DNA from: JADJAH01 sp964615795
Lineage (GTDB): Bacteria; Bacteroidota; Ignavibacteria; Tepidaquicellales; Tepidaquicellaceae
Length of the DNA: 54,380 bases
Direction: 5' to 3'
Assembly: GCA_964615795.1 (NCBI GenBank)
Contig: CAZTQR010000014.1
Span: 1-54,380 of the forward strand
Shown here one piece after another: positions 1 through 9,432 of the stretch. The stretch's first letter is position 1, and the number at the start of each line of letters is the position of its first letter. The translations under genes and the position numbers were made by a program. The notes beneath the pieces were generated by a model, which had not been told where the DNA came from, did no database searches, and saw only the letters and a program-made list of their open reading frames with translations.

Positions 1-1968
1 TACAAGAACATTTATTCTCTTTACAATGCCAATGTCAAGAATTGGGTGCCGCCAATTCAAAAGAATTCCGACTTTTCAGATGACGTTGACAGCTACTGCA
101 GTGATGACTATCTCGTTGAATTCACCGAAAGCTATCCGGCACCGGCAGGAACAAACATAGTTGACATGGCCTCGGGAAGATTCTGTGTCAATTCTCTTGA
201 TGAAGCAAACAATGTTGTTGATAAGGTGATTGCCTACGAGGACCCGGTAAATTTTGACAAATGGCGCACCGAAGTCATGTATGTGGCTGATGACGGCTGG
301 ACGACGGAAAATACAGGAGGCCAGGAAGGAAGCCTTCACACTGATCAGTGCGAAGATGTGGCACAGAACCATTCACCCGGTTATATCTACAAAGACAAGG
401 TCTATATTGTAACATATCCGTCCGAGATAACTCCGCAGGGAAGAAGAAAGCCCGGAGTCAATTCGGATATTGTAAAGAAGTGGAACGAGGGACGGCTTGT
501 AATAAATTACACGGGCCACGGGAGCACTGACCTTTGGGCTCACGAACATGTCTTTGTAAGGCAAACTTCAATACCTCAGCTCAACAACAAGAACAGGTAC
601 CCGTTTGTAACAATCGCAAGCTGTGACCTTGCAAGATGGGATGATCCCTTTAACATAAGTGCCGCTGAACAGCTTGTATTCATAAAAGACAAGGGCGCAG
701 TTGGGATCTCAGCCGCAGTCAGGCCCGTTTACAGCATACCCAATGCCATATACAATAACAAGCTTTACGACAATCTGTTCAAAGCTGATACCCTGGAAAA
801 GAGACTGCGCCTGGGAAAGGCAATTTATAATGTTAAGCAGGAACTGTATTACGACAATGACATGAAGTTCGCTCTGATCGGAGACCCTTCTCTAAGACTG
901 GGACTTCCTCAGTACAGAACCAGAATAGACAGCATCAACAGCGTCCCGGGCAGTTCGATTTTCGAAATGAAAGCACTTCAGAAAGTTAAGATCTTCGGAA
1001 GTGTACTGAAGAGTGATTCTACTTTCTGGAACAATTTCAACGGCGAACTGGACATCAGAGTTCTGGATGTAGACAAGAACATTGTGATGCTTGATTTCGG
1101 CTATCAGTTCAGTTTCAAACAGCCCGGCGGTGCCATATACTCAGGCAAGGCGACTGTGGCAAACGGCCTGTGGAATGTTGAATTTGTGGTCCCGCGCGAC
1201 ATTTCATACAATACGGGAAGAGGCAAAATGCTCATTTACTTCGGAGACAACTCCGTTGACGGCCTTGGATACTCGGACAACTTCATCATGAACGGAATTG
1301 ACACTACTGCTGCTCCCGACTCAACCGGCCCGAGCATCAGCGTGTTTCTTGACAACAGGAATTTCAGAAGCGGCGATCTTGTGAATCAAAGCCCGAAACT
1401 CATTGTTGATTTCTTTGACGAGAACGGTTTGAATCTCACAGGCTCTATCGGCCACAAGATCGAGGCAGTTCTCAACGAAAACACAAATCAGAAGATCGAT
1501 CTGACAGGCCTTTACACAAGCACTTCCGGATATCAGAACGGCTCGCTTGAATATGCTTTTGAGAATCTCCCGGACGGAAATCACAAGCTTGAGATAACCG
1601 CCTGGGACACATACAATAACTACAGTTCAACGATCGTTGATTTTCAGGTTAAGAGCACAGGCGATCTCGCGCTTGAAGAAGTATATAATTTTCCCAATCC
1701 GATGAGGGATGCAACCAGTTTCATATTCCAGCACAATTTTGACGAATCGATCGAGGCAAGGATACTCATATACACAACCGCCGGAAGACTAATTAAAGAA
1801 TTGAATAAGAGCAATATTACTGATAAGTTCGTCAGCATTGATTGGGACGGTAAGGACAACGACGGCGATTACATCGCAAACGGCACATACATTTACAAAG
1901 TCAATATCAAAACAGAAAGCGGCAGCTTTGCGCAAAATTCAACAGGCAAGCTCGTCGTACTCAAATAA
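1..1968 (+). CDS. porU: Type IX secretion sortase PorU, C-terminal part (partial at the 5' edge)
   Basis: The reading frame is already open at base 1, so the N-terminus lies upstream. PorU is the gingipain-fold (peptidase C25) cell-surface enzyme that removes the C-terminal sorting signal of type IX secretion cargo and attaches cargo to the surface. The catalytic pair is visible: a His in NYTGHGSTD (codon 517-519) and a Cys in IASCDLARW (codon 622-624). The C25 domain ends near the GDPSLRLGLP segment (about 900). A beta-rich region follows, and from about 1680 a FlgD-Ig-like module begins with NFPNPM and ends GKLVVLK. It is followed after 18 bases by porV, its usual partner in the attachment complex. 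Other C25-family secreted peptidases are possible, but the porV neighbour makes PorU by far the best call. Confidence 0.87.
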   Translation, partial: YKNIYSLYNANVKNWVPPIQKNSDFSDDVDSYCSDDYLVEFTESYPAPAGTNIVDMASGRFCVNSLDEANNVVDKVIAYEDPVNFDKWRTEVMYVADDGWTTENTGGQEGSLHTDQCEDVAQNHSPGYIYKDKVYIVTYPSEITPQGRRKPGVNSDIVKKWNEGRLVINYTGHGSTDLWAHEHVFVRQTSIPQLNNKNRYPFVTIASCDLARWDDPFNISAAEQLVFIKDKGAVGISAAVRPVYSIPNAIYNNKLYDNLFKADTLEKRLRLGKAIYNVKQELYYDNDMKFALIGDPSLRLGLPQYRTRIDSINSVPGSSIFEMKALQKVKIFGSVLKSDSTFWNNFNGELDIRVLDVDKNIVMLDFGYQFSFKQPGGAIYSGKATVANGLWNVEFVVPRDISYNTGRGKMLIYFGDNSVDGLGYSDNFIMNGIDTTAAPDSTGPSISVFLDNRNFRSGDLVNQSPKLIVDFFDENGLNLTGSIGHKIEAVLNENTNQKIDLTGLYTSTSGYQNGSLEYAFENLPDGNHKLEITAWDTYNNYSSTIVDFQVKSTGDLALEEVYNFPNPMRDATSFIFQHNFDESIEARILIYTTAGRLIKELNKSNITDKFVSIDWDGKDNDGDYIANGTYIYKVNIKTESGSFAQNSTGKLVVLK

Positions 1969-1986
1969 ATAAACGGAGGACTAAAA

Positions 1987-3144
1987 TTGATCCTGAAAAA
2001 AATCACGTCGGCGCTTGCATTCTTGACCATACTCGCAGGCATTGTGCATACATCCGGCAGCAGCGCCTATTCACAAAATACCGTGTCAACCGGTGTTCCA
2101 TTTCTCCTTATCGGACCCAACTCTCGATTCTGCGGAATGGGAGAGACCGGAACTTCTATCTCTGACGACGCTTCGGCAATGTTCTGGAATCCTTCCGGAC
2201 TGGCTTATCAGAAGAAGGGCACCGAAATCAACTTCACCCACTCACCGTGGCTTGCAGGCCTGAATATCGGGGACCTTTTCTACGACTATATCGCATCGAG
2301 AACTTACATTAAGGACATCAACGGAACAATCGGCGCAAGCCTTACCTACCTCAACATCGGAGAGGTAATTGTAACGGATGAATTCGGAAATCCTCAGCCT
2401 GACAGAAATTACAAGGCATACGAATTATCGTTTTCAGCCGCATACGCTACGATGTTCGGGAAAGACTGGAGCGGCGGTGTGCAGGGTACTTTCATTTACA
2501 GCCGTTTGTCACCGAATGACCTTACTGTAGGAAATGAACAGGGCACAGGAACCGGAATCAGCGCGGCATTCGGTCTGTCCTCAATCTGGCGCCCGGTAAA
2601 GACAGCTCCAAGTTTCCTGAAAGACAAGTTCTCTTTTGGAGTAAATCTTAACAACATGGGCCCGGCAATATCATACGTTGATGCCGCTCAGGCAGATCCC
2701 CTGCCAACCACTTTGAGGCTCGCATTCTCTTATGATGTTGTAAAGTCGGAATTCAACACACTTACAATTGCAACGGATTTTTCAAAACTTATGGTAAACA
2801 GGACTGACGCAGTTGTGGATACTGCGGGCAATGTTCTTGTTCCTGGAGAAGTTGATCCCTGGTACGAAGCTCTCTTCACATCATGGAAGGGCGGGATAAG
2901 CGGAATTGTGAAATCTTTTCAGGCTTCGATCGGTGCCGAGTACTGGTACGGAAATCCGAAGCTTATCGCTCTCAGGGCAGGTTACTTTTACGAAGACCCC
3001 TCAATCGGAAACAGAAAGTTCATAACTCTTGGAGCAGGATTGCGATACGACTATCTCGGATTTGACTTCAGTTACATCAATACAATTGAGGAAAACCACC
3101 CGCTTGCAAACACTCTAAGGTTCGGACTCCTGGTTGACTTCTGA
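1987..3144 (+). CDS. porV: Type IX secretion outer-membrane protein PorV (LptO)
   Basis: 385 residues, close to the size of known PorV proteins. PorV is an FadL-like outer-membrane beta-barrel that shuttles secreted cargo from the type IX translocon to PorU. The start is a TTG preceded by a GGAGGA ribosome site at 1975-1980. A signal peptide runs to about residue 30, followed by the family-typical segment around PFLLIGPNSRFCGMGETG and DDASAMFWNPSGLA. The rest is amphipathic beta strands ending in LRFGLLVDF, with a terminal aromatic residue as in barrel proteins. It is probably co-transcribed with porU and ends at the hairpin at 3171-3200. Confidence 0.9.
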   Translation: MILKKITSALAFLTILAGIVHTSGSSAYSQNTVSTGVPFLLIGPNSRFCGMGETGTSISDDASAMFWNPSGLAYQKKGTEINFTHSPWLAGLNIGDLFYDYIASRTYIKDINGTIGASLTYLNIGEVIVTDEFGNPQPDRNYKAYELSFSAAYATMFGKDWSGGVQGTFIYSRLSPNDLTVGNEQGTGTGISAAFGLSSIWRPVKTAPSFLKDKFSFGVNLNNMGPAISYVDAAQADPLPTTLRLAFSYDVVKSEFNTLTIATDFSKLMVNRTDAVVDTAGNVLVPGEVDPWYEALFTSWKGGISGIVKSFQASIGAEYWYGNPKLIALRAGYFYEDPSIGNRKFITLGAGLRYDYLGFDFSYINTIEENHPLANTLRFGLLVDF

Positions 3145-3170
3145 TCCTCATAAACATTGAGTTTATTGCG

Positions 3171-3204
3171 AACCATAGTTTGAGTAATTGAACTATGGTT
3201 TTTA
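3171..3204 (+). terminator. Rho-independent terminator after porV
   Basis: A perfect 10-bp inverted repeat, AACCATAGTT (3171-3180) and AACTATGGTT (3191-3200), encloses a 10-base loop and runs straight into TTTTTAAT. It lies 27 bases after the porV stop. The 3' arm contains an ATG at 3195 in frame with the next gene, which is therefore unlikely to be its real start. Confidence 0.75.
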
Positions 3205-3209
3205 ATATT

Positions 3210-6200
3210 ATGACAAATATAAAAATGACTGACATCCGAATCACAGCGATAATTCTGATTTCCCTGTTCCTCATCAATGCACTGCCGGCACAGGAGAACC
3301 GGTTCCAGCCTGTTCTTTCACATCCTTTGAAGTTCGGCGCAGAGAACAGATCTTCTGCTCAGCGCAGTTACTTCAACGGAGTCGATTCGGTGAAGGTCGT
3401 GGCAATACTCGTGCAGTTTCAGGAAGACAATGACAACAGAAGCACGGGCAACGGATTGTTTGACCTCTCAAACAAGTACTTTAACCAAAGCACCGGTAGG
3501 GACACAGTTGTGGATGCCCCGCCGTATGACAGCTCATATTTTGCCGATCATCTGACATTTCTTCAGAACTATTACAGAAAAGCATCAAAGGGTAAGCTGT
3601 TGCTCAACTTTGATCTTTACCGAACAGTCATAGATCTTCCCAACAAGATGGAAGCGTATTCTCCTCAGAGGAACGAGAACAATGCAAAGCTGGGTAATCT
3701 TTTCAATGATGCATGGTCAAGGGCGGATACTTTCATAAATTTCTCTCAATACCAGAACCAGCGCACTGCTTTCGTGATATTTCATGCCGGCGTAGGAAGA
3801 GATGTTGACCTTACTTCCATTTACGGATTTGATCCCACACCCTACGACATTCCCTCTGTTTATCTTGGATTGAAGAACCTCAAGGAGTTTTTCGGGAACA
3901 ATTACAACGGTTATCAGACATCGGAAGGCACCTTCATACAGAATTCACTGGTAATTCCGTCAACGGAACTGAGGGAGCTTGACCTGCTTTCCGGAAGGGC
4001 ACTGCTCGAGTTGGGAATGAACGGTATTCTCACGGCCAGTTTCGGAAGTTATCTCGGCCTTCCCGACCTCTTCAACACATCGAACGGAAAGACTGCAATA
4101 GGAAGATTCGGCCTTATGGACGGGCAATCGCTTTTCAGTTATAACGGAATATTTCCGCCCGAACCGTCTGCATGGGAGAAGATGTACCTCGGATGGGTCA
4201 AGCCCGTAACCATAGCATACGGGTCAGGCACATTCAGACTGCCTGCTGTTTCAAAAAATGTACCCCGGGATACCAGTGTTTACAAAGTCCTTATCAACAG
4301 CAAGGAGTACTTCCTCATTGAGAACAGAAACCGGGATCCCGAGAATGACGGACAGACCATCTACTCAAGGAACAGAGCATTCAGTGATTCGACAGTGTTT
4401 CAATACGATGATGAAAACGGATTCTACTACTCGGGCACTTATGCAAGTTTGTACAGGATCAGCGGAAATGTAACGGACGTGCAGACATTTGACTGGAGCC
4501 TTCCCGGCCTGATAGATGCCAACAACGGTTACAAAGGCGGCATTCTTATCTGGCACATTGACGAGAACATCATTGACGCAAACATTGCAGGCAATACAAT
4601 CAATAACAATATTGACAGGAAAGGTGTTGATCTCGAAGAAGCAAAAGGCGCACAGCAGATAGGAGTAACTTTCTCAACACCGTTCGGCAACATTACAGGA
4701 GACGGCACAGCTGTTGACTACTGGTTCAACGGATACCATAGTGTGCCCTCAAACATTTATCAGAACGCCTTTACACCGGCAAGCATTCCTAACTCCTTAA
4801 GCTATTCGCTGGCAAACAACAACATCAGCATAACTGAATTCAGCCTGCTTGACACACTCATGACATTCAAGGTCAGCATAGGCTCCGGTTCCCTGTCTCC
4901 CCTTCCGGGATTTCCGAAACGCATAGGAACACTCTCCGGTGTGAATACTCAGGCGATCGCATTCGATTTTGCGGGCGATGCATCCGAAGAGATCTTTGCA
5001 AATGACGGATCGAACATTGTAGGTTTTAAAAGCGACGGCACTCCTCTGAGAGACACCGGCATTGTTGTCCCGGGTTACGGAACCCAGATACCTTCTCTCA
5101 CAGTGCAGAACGGCAAATTCATTGCATCAGTATCGGGAAACAAGGTCTCATTCATGTCTCCGAATTTTGTTCTCACTGAAGCTATTCTTCCGACTGCAGG
5201 AAACATCTCATCTGCACCGTTGTTAATTTCACCCGGTTCGGGTGACGCGGTTGTCGGACTCGGCAATGGCGCTGTTTACAAAGTATCCACACAGCAAAGC
5301 ATCTCAAGGATCGATTCCCTTGGCGGAAGCGTCAATCAGATCGCTCTCTCCCGGACAGGCGAACTTGGATTTGCGTCGGGAAGTCTTCTGTATGCAGTTT
5401 ATGGTGCGCTGACAAACGCTTCCTCAACTGATCTGCTGACCGTAAATTCAGCCGGTGAGATTTTCATCAACGGAAGCAAGCTCAATGTTGCATATCAGTT
5501 GGGACAGATCACTTCTCCGCCATCCCTTGCAGATCTTAACGGAGACGGCAGGCAGGAGATCATCTTCAGCGCCGGCGGAAAAGTATATGCCATTAACTCC
5601 AACGGTGTACTTATAGACAATTTTCCCGCAAGAGTGAATGCCGAGATCAAGTCAGGAATTTCCGTGTGCGATGTGAATGCTGACGGCAATTACGATGTGA
5701 TATTTGTTTCGACTGACGGAGATCTTTATGCTTACGGCGTTGACGGGAAGACAGTGGATAACTATCCCGTGAAAGTGGGACCGACAAATTTCTCAACGCC
5801 TGCTTTGGCTAACCTGAATGATACACTGGGAATACTGCTTTCCGGTGATGACGGCTATCTCTATGCTTTGAAGACCAATGTAACATACACTTCAGCTAAG
5901 GTTCTCTGGAAAAACTACCTTAAGGACCAGTATCTCACAAACAACAATTTCATTACGGGTTCCAATGCCGTCGTTTATAACGGGAAGCTTCCGTCAGACA
6001 GGGTTTACAACTGGCCCAATCCTGTTTACCAGGGATCCACACTTATCCGGTATTACCTGAACGGCAACGCATCATCGGTTACAATCAGGATTATGGATCT
6101 TTCCGGCGAGCTCGTTACAACTCTTACCGGCACAACTTTCTCCAACGCCGACAATGAAGTGGCATGGAATGTATCGGATGTACAGAGCGGCATCTATTAC

Positions 6201-6269
6201 GCACTTGTGCAGGCGGTAGTTGACGGGGCGACAGAGGAAAAGATAATAAAGATCGCAGTTGTCAAGTAG
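3210..6269 (+). CDS. Secreted M6-peptidase-like protein with degenerate zinc site, FG-GAP-like repeats and T9SS sorting domain
   Basis: About 1020 residues. The start is placed at 3210 (or 3225) because the upstream ATG at 3195 sits in the terminator stem; both later starts leave a signal peptide ending near LPAQE. The N-terminal 500 residues match the M6 (immune inhibitor A-like) architecture, including VVAILVQF, the FLQNYYRKASKGKL block and the LGLPDLF...GRFGLMDG block. The zinc motif normally written HEFGH immediately before LGLPDL reads ASFGS here (4035-4049), so metal-dependent catalysis is not expected. From about 5500, two FG-GAP-like repeats (ADLNGDGRQEI, CDVNADGNYDV) suggest a propeller. 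The C-terminus (from about 6000, NWPNPVYQGSTLIRYYL to IIKIAVVK) is a type A T9SS sorting domain. Position next to porU-porV suggests it is exported by that system. Confidence 0.8.
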   Translation: MTNIKMTDIRITAIILISLFLINALPAQENRFQPVLSHPLKFGAENRSSAQRSYFNGVDSVKVVAILVQFQEDNDNRSTGNGLFDLSNKYFNQSTGRDTVVDAPPYDSSYFADHLTFLQNYYRKASKGKLLLNFDLYRTVIDLPNKMEAYSPQRNENNAKLGNLFNDAWSRADTFINFSQYQNQRTAFVIFHAGVGRDVDLTSIYGFDPTPYDIPSVYLGLKNLKEFFGNNYNGYQTSEGTFIQNSLVIPSTELRELDLLSGRALLELGMNGILTASFGSYLGLPDLFNTSNGKTAIGRFGLMDGQSLFSYNGIFPPEPSAWEKMYLGWVKPVTIAYGSGTFRLPAVSKNVPRDTSVYKVLINSKEYFLIENRNRDPENDGQTIYSRNRAFSDSTVFQYDDENGFYYSGTYASLYRISGNVTDVQTFDWSLPGLIDANNGYKGGILIWHIDENIIDANIAGNTINNNIDRKGVDLEEAKGAQQIGVTFSTPFGNITGDGTAVDYWFNGYHSVPSNIYQNAFTPASIPNSLSYSLANNNISITEFSLLDTLMTFKVSIGSGSLSPLPGFPKRIGTLSGVNTQAIAFDFAGDASEEIFANDGSNIVGFKSDGTPLRDTGIVVPGYGTQIPSLTVQNGKFIASVSGNKVSFMSPNFVLTEAILPTAGNISSAPLLISPGSGDAVVGLGNGAVYKVSTQQSISRIDSLGGSVNQIALSRTGELGFASGSLLYAVYGALTNASSTDLLTVNSAGEIFINGSKLNVAYQLGQITSPPSLADLNGDGRQEIIFSAGGKVYAINSNGVLIDNFPARVNAEIKSGISVCDVNADGNYDVIFVSTDGDLYAYGVDGKTVDNYPVKVGPTNFSTPALANLNDTLGILLSGDDGYLYALKTNVTYTSAKVLWKNYLKDQYLTNNNFITGSNAVVYNGKLPSDRVYNWPNPVYQGSTLIRYYLNGNASSVTIRIMDLSGELVTTLTGTTFSNADNEVAWNVSDVQSGIYYALVQAVVDGATEEKIIKIAVVK

Positions 6270-6300
6270 CGAATAAACTACAATCTCTTAATCAGCAGAC

Positions 6301-7404
6301 TTGGAGATCTTCTTTGCCGCAGTTACAATCGGCTATGTATTACTGCACTTGTATCTTTACCGCGGCCTCACAAGATCGATCTCACTTGACAGCGCCATCT
6401 CAGACAACAGCCCCACCGTCTCCGTAATAGTTGCTGCCCGCAACGAACAGCAAAACATTCTCAGATGCATTAATTCACTTAAGGAACTCCGCTATCCCGA
6501 AGAGAAGCTGGAGATAATCCTCGTAAATGACCGGTCAGATGATTCGACGCTCAGGATCATGCAAGAATCAACATCCGGCCTTTCAAGATTCCGGGTCATA
6601 AATTCAAGAGACATCCTGCATACAAATCTTAAAGGGAAGGCAAACGCAATAGATACGGCAATTGAACTGAGCCGCGGGGAACTGATAATGCTGACAGATG
6701 CAGACTGCACTGTTCCCGAATCCTGGATAACTTGCACAGTCAGGCATTTTAAAAAGGATGTTGCGATGGTCTGCGGATTCACTCTGATAGAACATGAAAA
6801 GTCCCTGTTCGACAAACTGCAGTGCCTCGACTGGATCTATCTTCTGACCCTTGCGAGCGCAAGCTGCGGCATGGGAAAGATCATGAGCTGTATTGGAAAC
6901 AACTTGTCGTTCACCAAAAATGCTTACGAAAAGGCGGGCGGCTACTCGGCAATTGATTTTTCGGTTACTGAAGATCTTGCGCTTATGCGAAAGATCAACT
7001 CTCTTGGAGAAGGCAGGGTAATTTATCCTGTTGACTATGGTTCTCTTGTGATGACGGCCGGCTGTGCCGATATCGGCGAACTGTCAAGCCAAAAGAGAAG
7101 ATGGTTCAGAGGCGGTACAGGCATCAACGCACTTGGCTATATTACCGGCTTTGAGCTTTATGCTTCCGCTTTCATGCTGCTTTTCGGATACTTTTTTCTC
7201 GGTGTGAAACTCTGGCTGGCGCTGAGTACAGCAGTTTACCTGTCTCAGATCTTATTGATCTCACGAACATCAATCAGGATGGGGATGAATCATTTGTTCC
7301 CTCTCTCACCTTTGTTTTTCATATATCTCTCCGTTTACGGATTGCTTCTGCCGTTCAGCTTTGTATTTGGGAAGAAGATAAAATGGAAAGGAAGAACTTT
7401 TTAA
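6301..7404 (+). CDS. Membrane-anchored family 2 glycosyltransferase
   Basis: 367 residues. An N-terminal hydrophobic segment is followed by a GT-A/GT2 domain: VSVIVAARNE (nucleotide-binding strand), VNDRSDD, LTDADC (DxD-type metal site), a TEDLALMRKI acceptor-side motif and QKRRWFRGG, the Q/RxxRW signature of processive GT2 enzymes. Two or more membrane segments follow. This order matches cellulose-synthase-like or ceramide/hopanoid glycosyltransferases; the acceptor cannot be read from the sequence. The start is a TTG without a clear ribosome site, so the N-terminus is uncertain. The gene ends 4 bases inside the convergent gene at 7401. Confidence 0.8.
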   Translation: MEIFFAAVTIGYVLLHLYLYRGLTRSISLDSAISDNSPTVSVIVAARNEQQNILRCINSLKELRYPEEKLEIILVNDRSDDSTLRIMQESTSGLSRFRVINSRDILHTNLKGKANAIDTAIELSRGELIMLTDADCTVPESWITCTVRHFKKDVAMVCGFTLIEHEKSLFDKLQCLDWIYLLTLASASCGMGKIMSCIGNNLSFTKNAYEKAGGYSAIDFSVTEDLALMRKINSLGEGRVIYPVDYGSLVMTAGCADIGELSSQKRRWFRGGTGINALGYITGFELYASAFMLLFGYFFLGVKLWLALSTAVYLSQILLISRTSIRMGMNHLFPLSPLFFIYLSVYGLLLPFSFVFGKKIKWKGRTF

Positions 7405-8066
7405 AACCTGAACAGCGGAAAGTGAAATTTCGCATTCAAAGTCAGGTTGGAGTAATCACCGGCAAACGTGTACTTTCCTCCAATGTCAAAAATATACAAG
7501 GTGAAAGCAAGGCCCGCAGAATAAGTGAACATGCTCTCCTCCCTTGCGATCTCCGGCACAGAAGTGTCCGGAGCCACAGTTCTTTTGATGTTTGCAAATT
7601 TCCCCTCAAGCGATAATATCGGAGAAGTGAAATTCGATCTGATGTACTTGTTGAGAATTATGTCAACGCTTGCGCCGTAATAGGTTATCTCAGTGTCGAA
7701 CTGCGTAAGAAAGTTGGTGGTCGTATATTCCGGATTGCCCGGGTTTGACTGGTTTTCGTAAACAAGTCCAAGCACGAAGGGATAAAGCCTGCTGTATCCT
7801 ATCTCAAGCTTAACACCATAGAAGAAACCGGAGTTTGACAGGTCTCCGAACTGTCCGGTCGGAAATGAGACTCCGATTGTTGGGGCTATGAACACTCCGC
7901 CTATGTTTGTTTTCTTCGCAGTTGATTTCTTCGGGTCTGCCTGCAGGGAATCATTGGCAGACAGAAAAACTTTCTGCTTGTGTTCACTCAATGCGCCGGT
8001 TTCCTGAGCAATGACATTGCCGAAGGCAGTCATTGCAAGAACAATAAACAAAAGAATCATCCTCAT
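7401..8066 (-). CDS. Outer-membrane beta-barrel protein, function unknown
   Basis: 221 residues with a signal peptide (cleavage near NVIAQE). A basic, low-complexity stretch with KKSTAKK follows, then glycine- and aromatic-rich alternating strands (GVFIAPTIGVSFPTGQFGD, a LELGYSRLYP-like strand, KYTFAGDYSNLTLNAKF) ending in FPLFRF. The terminal Phe and the strand pattern fit a small outer-membrane barrel of the OmpW/PorT-like size class; I do not recognise a named family. It is the last gene of the operon that begins at 12001 and overlaps the DUF2520 gene by 4 bases. It also converges on the glycosyltransferase with a 4-base overlap. Confidence 0.65.
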   Translation of the reverse strand: MRMILLFIVLAMTAFGNVIAQETGALSEHKQKVFLSANDSLQADPKKSTAKKTNIGGVFIAPTIGVSFPTGQFGDLSNSGFFYGVKLEIGYSRLYPFVLGLVYENQSNPGNPEYTTTNFLTQFDTEITYYGASVDIILNKYIRSNFTSPILSLEGKFANIKRTVAPDTSVPEIAREESMFTYSAGLAFTLYIFDIGGKYTFAGDYSNLTLNAKFHFPLFRF

Positions 8067-8989
8067 TCTTTACTCAGCTGCTCCGATAGCTTTTGTTCGC
8101 TAATTACATATTCATTCATAAGATCAAGTATGCTTATTACATTCTTCATGTTCAGGCTTTCCTTCCGGAATGCAACCCTGACTGTTTCCATACCGAGCAA
8201 TGTGTAAAACGGAATAAGACTCGGCAGTTCTCCGCTTATAGAATCCAGATGATCTGCAATTGTCTGAATATCATTTCTTTCAAAAGGGCCCGTAAGTGAA
8301 TTAACAAGGCCGTCCTTTTCAATATTGCCAAGCGTTCTTTCAACAATCGGCTTGAACACATTGTACATCTCCGCCTTTGGAATTCCGGCCTCCGAACTGA
8401 ACTCTGCGGCAATGTTCATAAGCGTAACCAGAAAATTAGAGGCCACCACGCAAGCCGCATGATAGAGGTGTTTCTTATCACCCGGGATGGTGACCGATCT
8501 TGAACCGAAAGATTCAACCAGCGATCTTGCATACTCCATCCCTTTCTGCCCGCCTTCGATGCCGAAATAGATGTCATTCAGCAAGATTCCGGATGAGTTG
8601 CTTGCTTCGACAAATGTCTGAACAGGGTGCAACGAAACACTCAGGTCCGGGTCAGCTCCTGAATCAATGAACACCTTGCTTGTTCTGGATCCGGATGTGT
8701 GAATGAAGTATTTGCCGCGAACATCCCCGCACAAACTGACGGCTTCCCTGGCTGCAGTTTCGATATTCCTGTCCTGCACGCAAAAGATAAGTACATCACT
8801 TTGGAGCAGCGAGTCTGCTGTCAGTTCAGTTTGAAATCTTGATTCCTTCAAGTCATAATGAACATCGGAATGATCTCCAGCATGCCTGTCTGTAATGTAT
8901 GCAACTTCAAATCCATTCCCGGCAAGTTCATATGCAAACGCGCTTCCGACCTTTCCGAATCCGATGATGTGAATCTTCAGTGATCTCAC
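8063..8989 (-). CDS. Rossmann-like / DUF2520 dehydrogenase-family protein
   Basis: 308 residues. The N-terminal Rossmann fold shows IIGFGKVGSAFAYEL, the GxGxxG-type dinucleotide motif. A central segment has HTSGS and SLHPVQTF, both characteristic of the Rossmann-like plus DUF2520 family, which resembles pyrroline-carboxylate and F420-dependent reductases. A helical C-terminal domain carries HAACVVASNFLVTL. The substrate is unknown. Stop and start overlap by 4 bases on both sides, with dtd upstream and the barrel-protein gene downstream, so it is translationally coupled. Confidence 0.82.
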   Translation of the reverse strand: MRSLKIHIIGFGKVGSAFAYELAGNGFEVAYITDRHAGDHSDVHYDLKESRFQTELTADSLLQSDVLIFCVQDRNIETAAREAVSLCGDVRGKYFIHTSGSRTSKVFIDSGADPDLSVSLHPVQTFVEASNSSGILLNDIYFGIEGGQKGMEYARSLVESFGSRSVTIPGDKKHLYHAACVVASNFLVTLMNIAAEFSSEAGIPKAEMYNVFKPIVERTLGNIEKDGLVNSLTGPFERNDIQTIADHLDSISGELPSLIPFYTLLGMETVRVAFRKESLNMKNVISILDLMNEYVISEQKLSEQLSKE

Positions 8990-9432
8990 TTTTCAAGTAT
9001 TATTGTTACCGGACCGTCATTCACAAGTTCAACTTTCATCATAGCCGCGAAGACACCTTTTCCCACTTTACCCTTGCCAAGGTTTGATTCCAAACATTCT
9101 GTGAAATAATTATACAGGTCTTCTGCTTTTTCGGGCGGCGCAGCTTCTGTGAAGCTGGGCCTGTTGCCGCTCTTTCCATTGTCAGTACACAGAGTGAACT
9201 GGGAAACGACCAGCGCCTCTCCGCCCGTATCTTTCAGAGATCTGTTCATTTTCCCCTCTTCGTCCTGAAATATCCTGAGCATTGAAGTCTTGGCGGCAAG
9301 CGCCTCCGCATTCTCTCTTGCATCGCCTTTCCTGACGCCGAGCAAGATAAGAAATCCCATTCCAATATTTGAGTGAACTTTGCCGTCAATCTCCACACTT
9401 GCCCTTTCGACTCTCTGAATCAGCGCAATCAT
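8986..9432 (-). CDS. dtd: D-aminoacyl-tRNA deacylase
   Basis: 148 residues, the family's usual length. Dtd hydrolyses D-amino acids (and glycine) mischarged onto tRNA. Both active-site signatures are present: the SQFTLCTD motif near residue 77 and the GNRPSFTEAAPP motif near residue 92. The N-terminus MIALIQRVERASVEIDG is typical. It overlaps prmC upstream and the DUF2520 gene downstream by 4 bases each, so it belongs to a translation-quality operon with prmC. Confidence 0.95.
   Translation of the reverse strand: MIALIQRVERASVEIDGKVHSNIGMGFLILLGVRKGDARENAEALAAKTSMLRIFQDEEGKMNRSLKDTGGEALVVSQFTLCTDNGKSGNRPSFTEAAPPEKAEDLYNYFTECLESNLGKGKVGKGVFAAMMKVELVNDGPVTIILEK

Noticed and set aside
3195..3209. 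Longest-frame start for the M6-like protein
   Set aside because: The ATG lies inside a terminator stem; the two following Met codons give a normal signal peptide.
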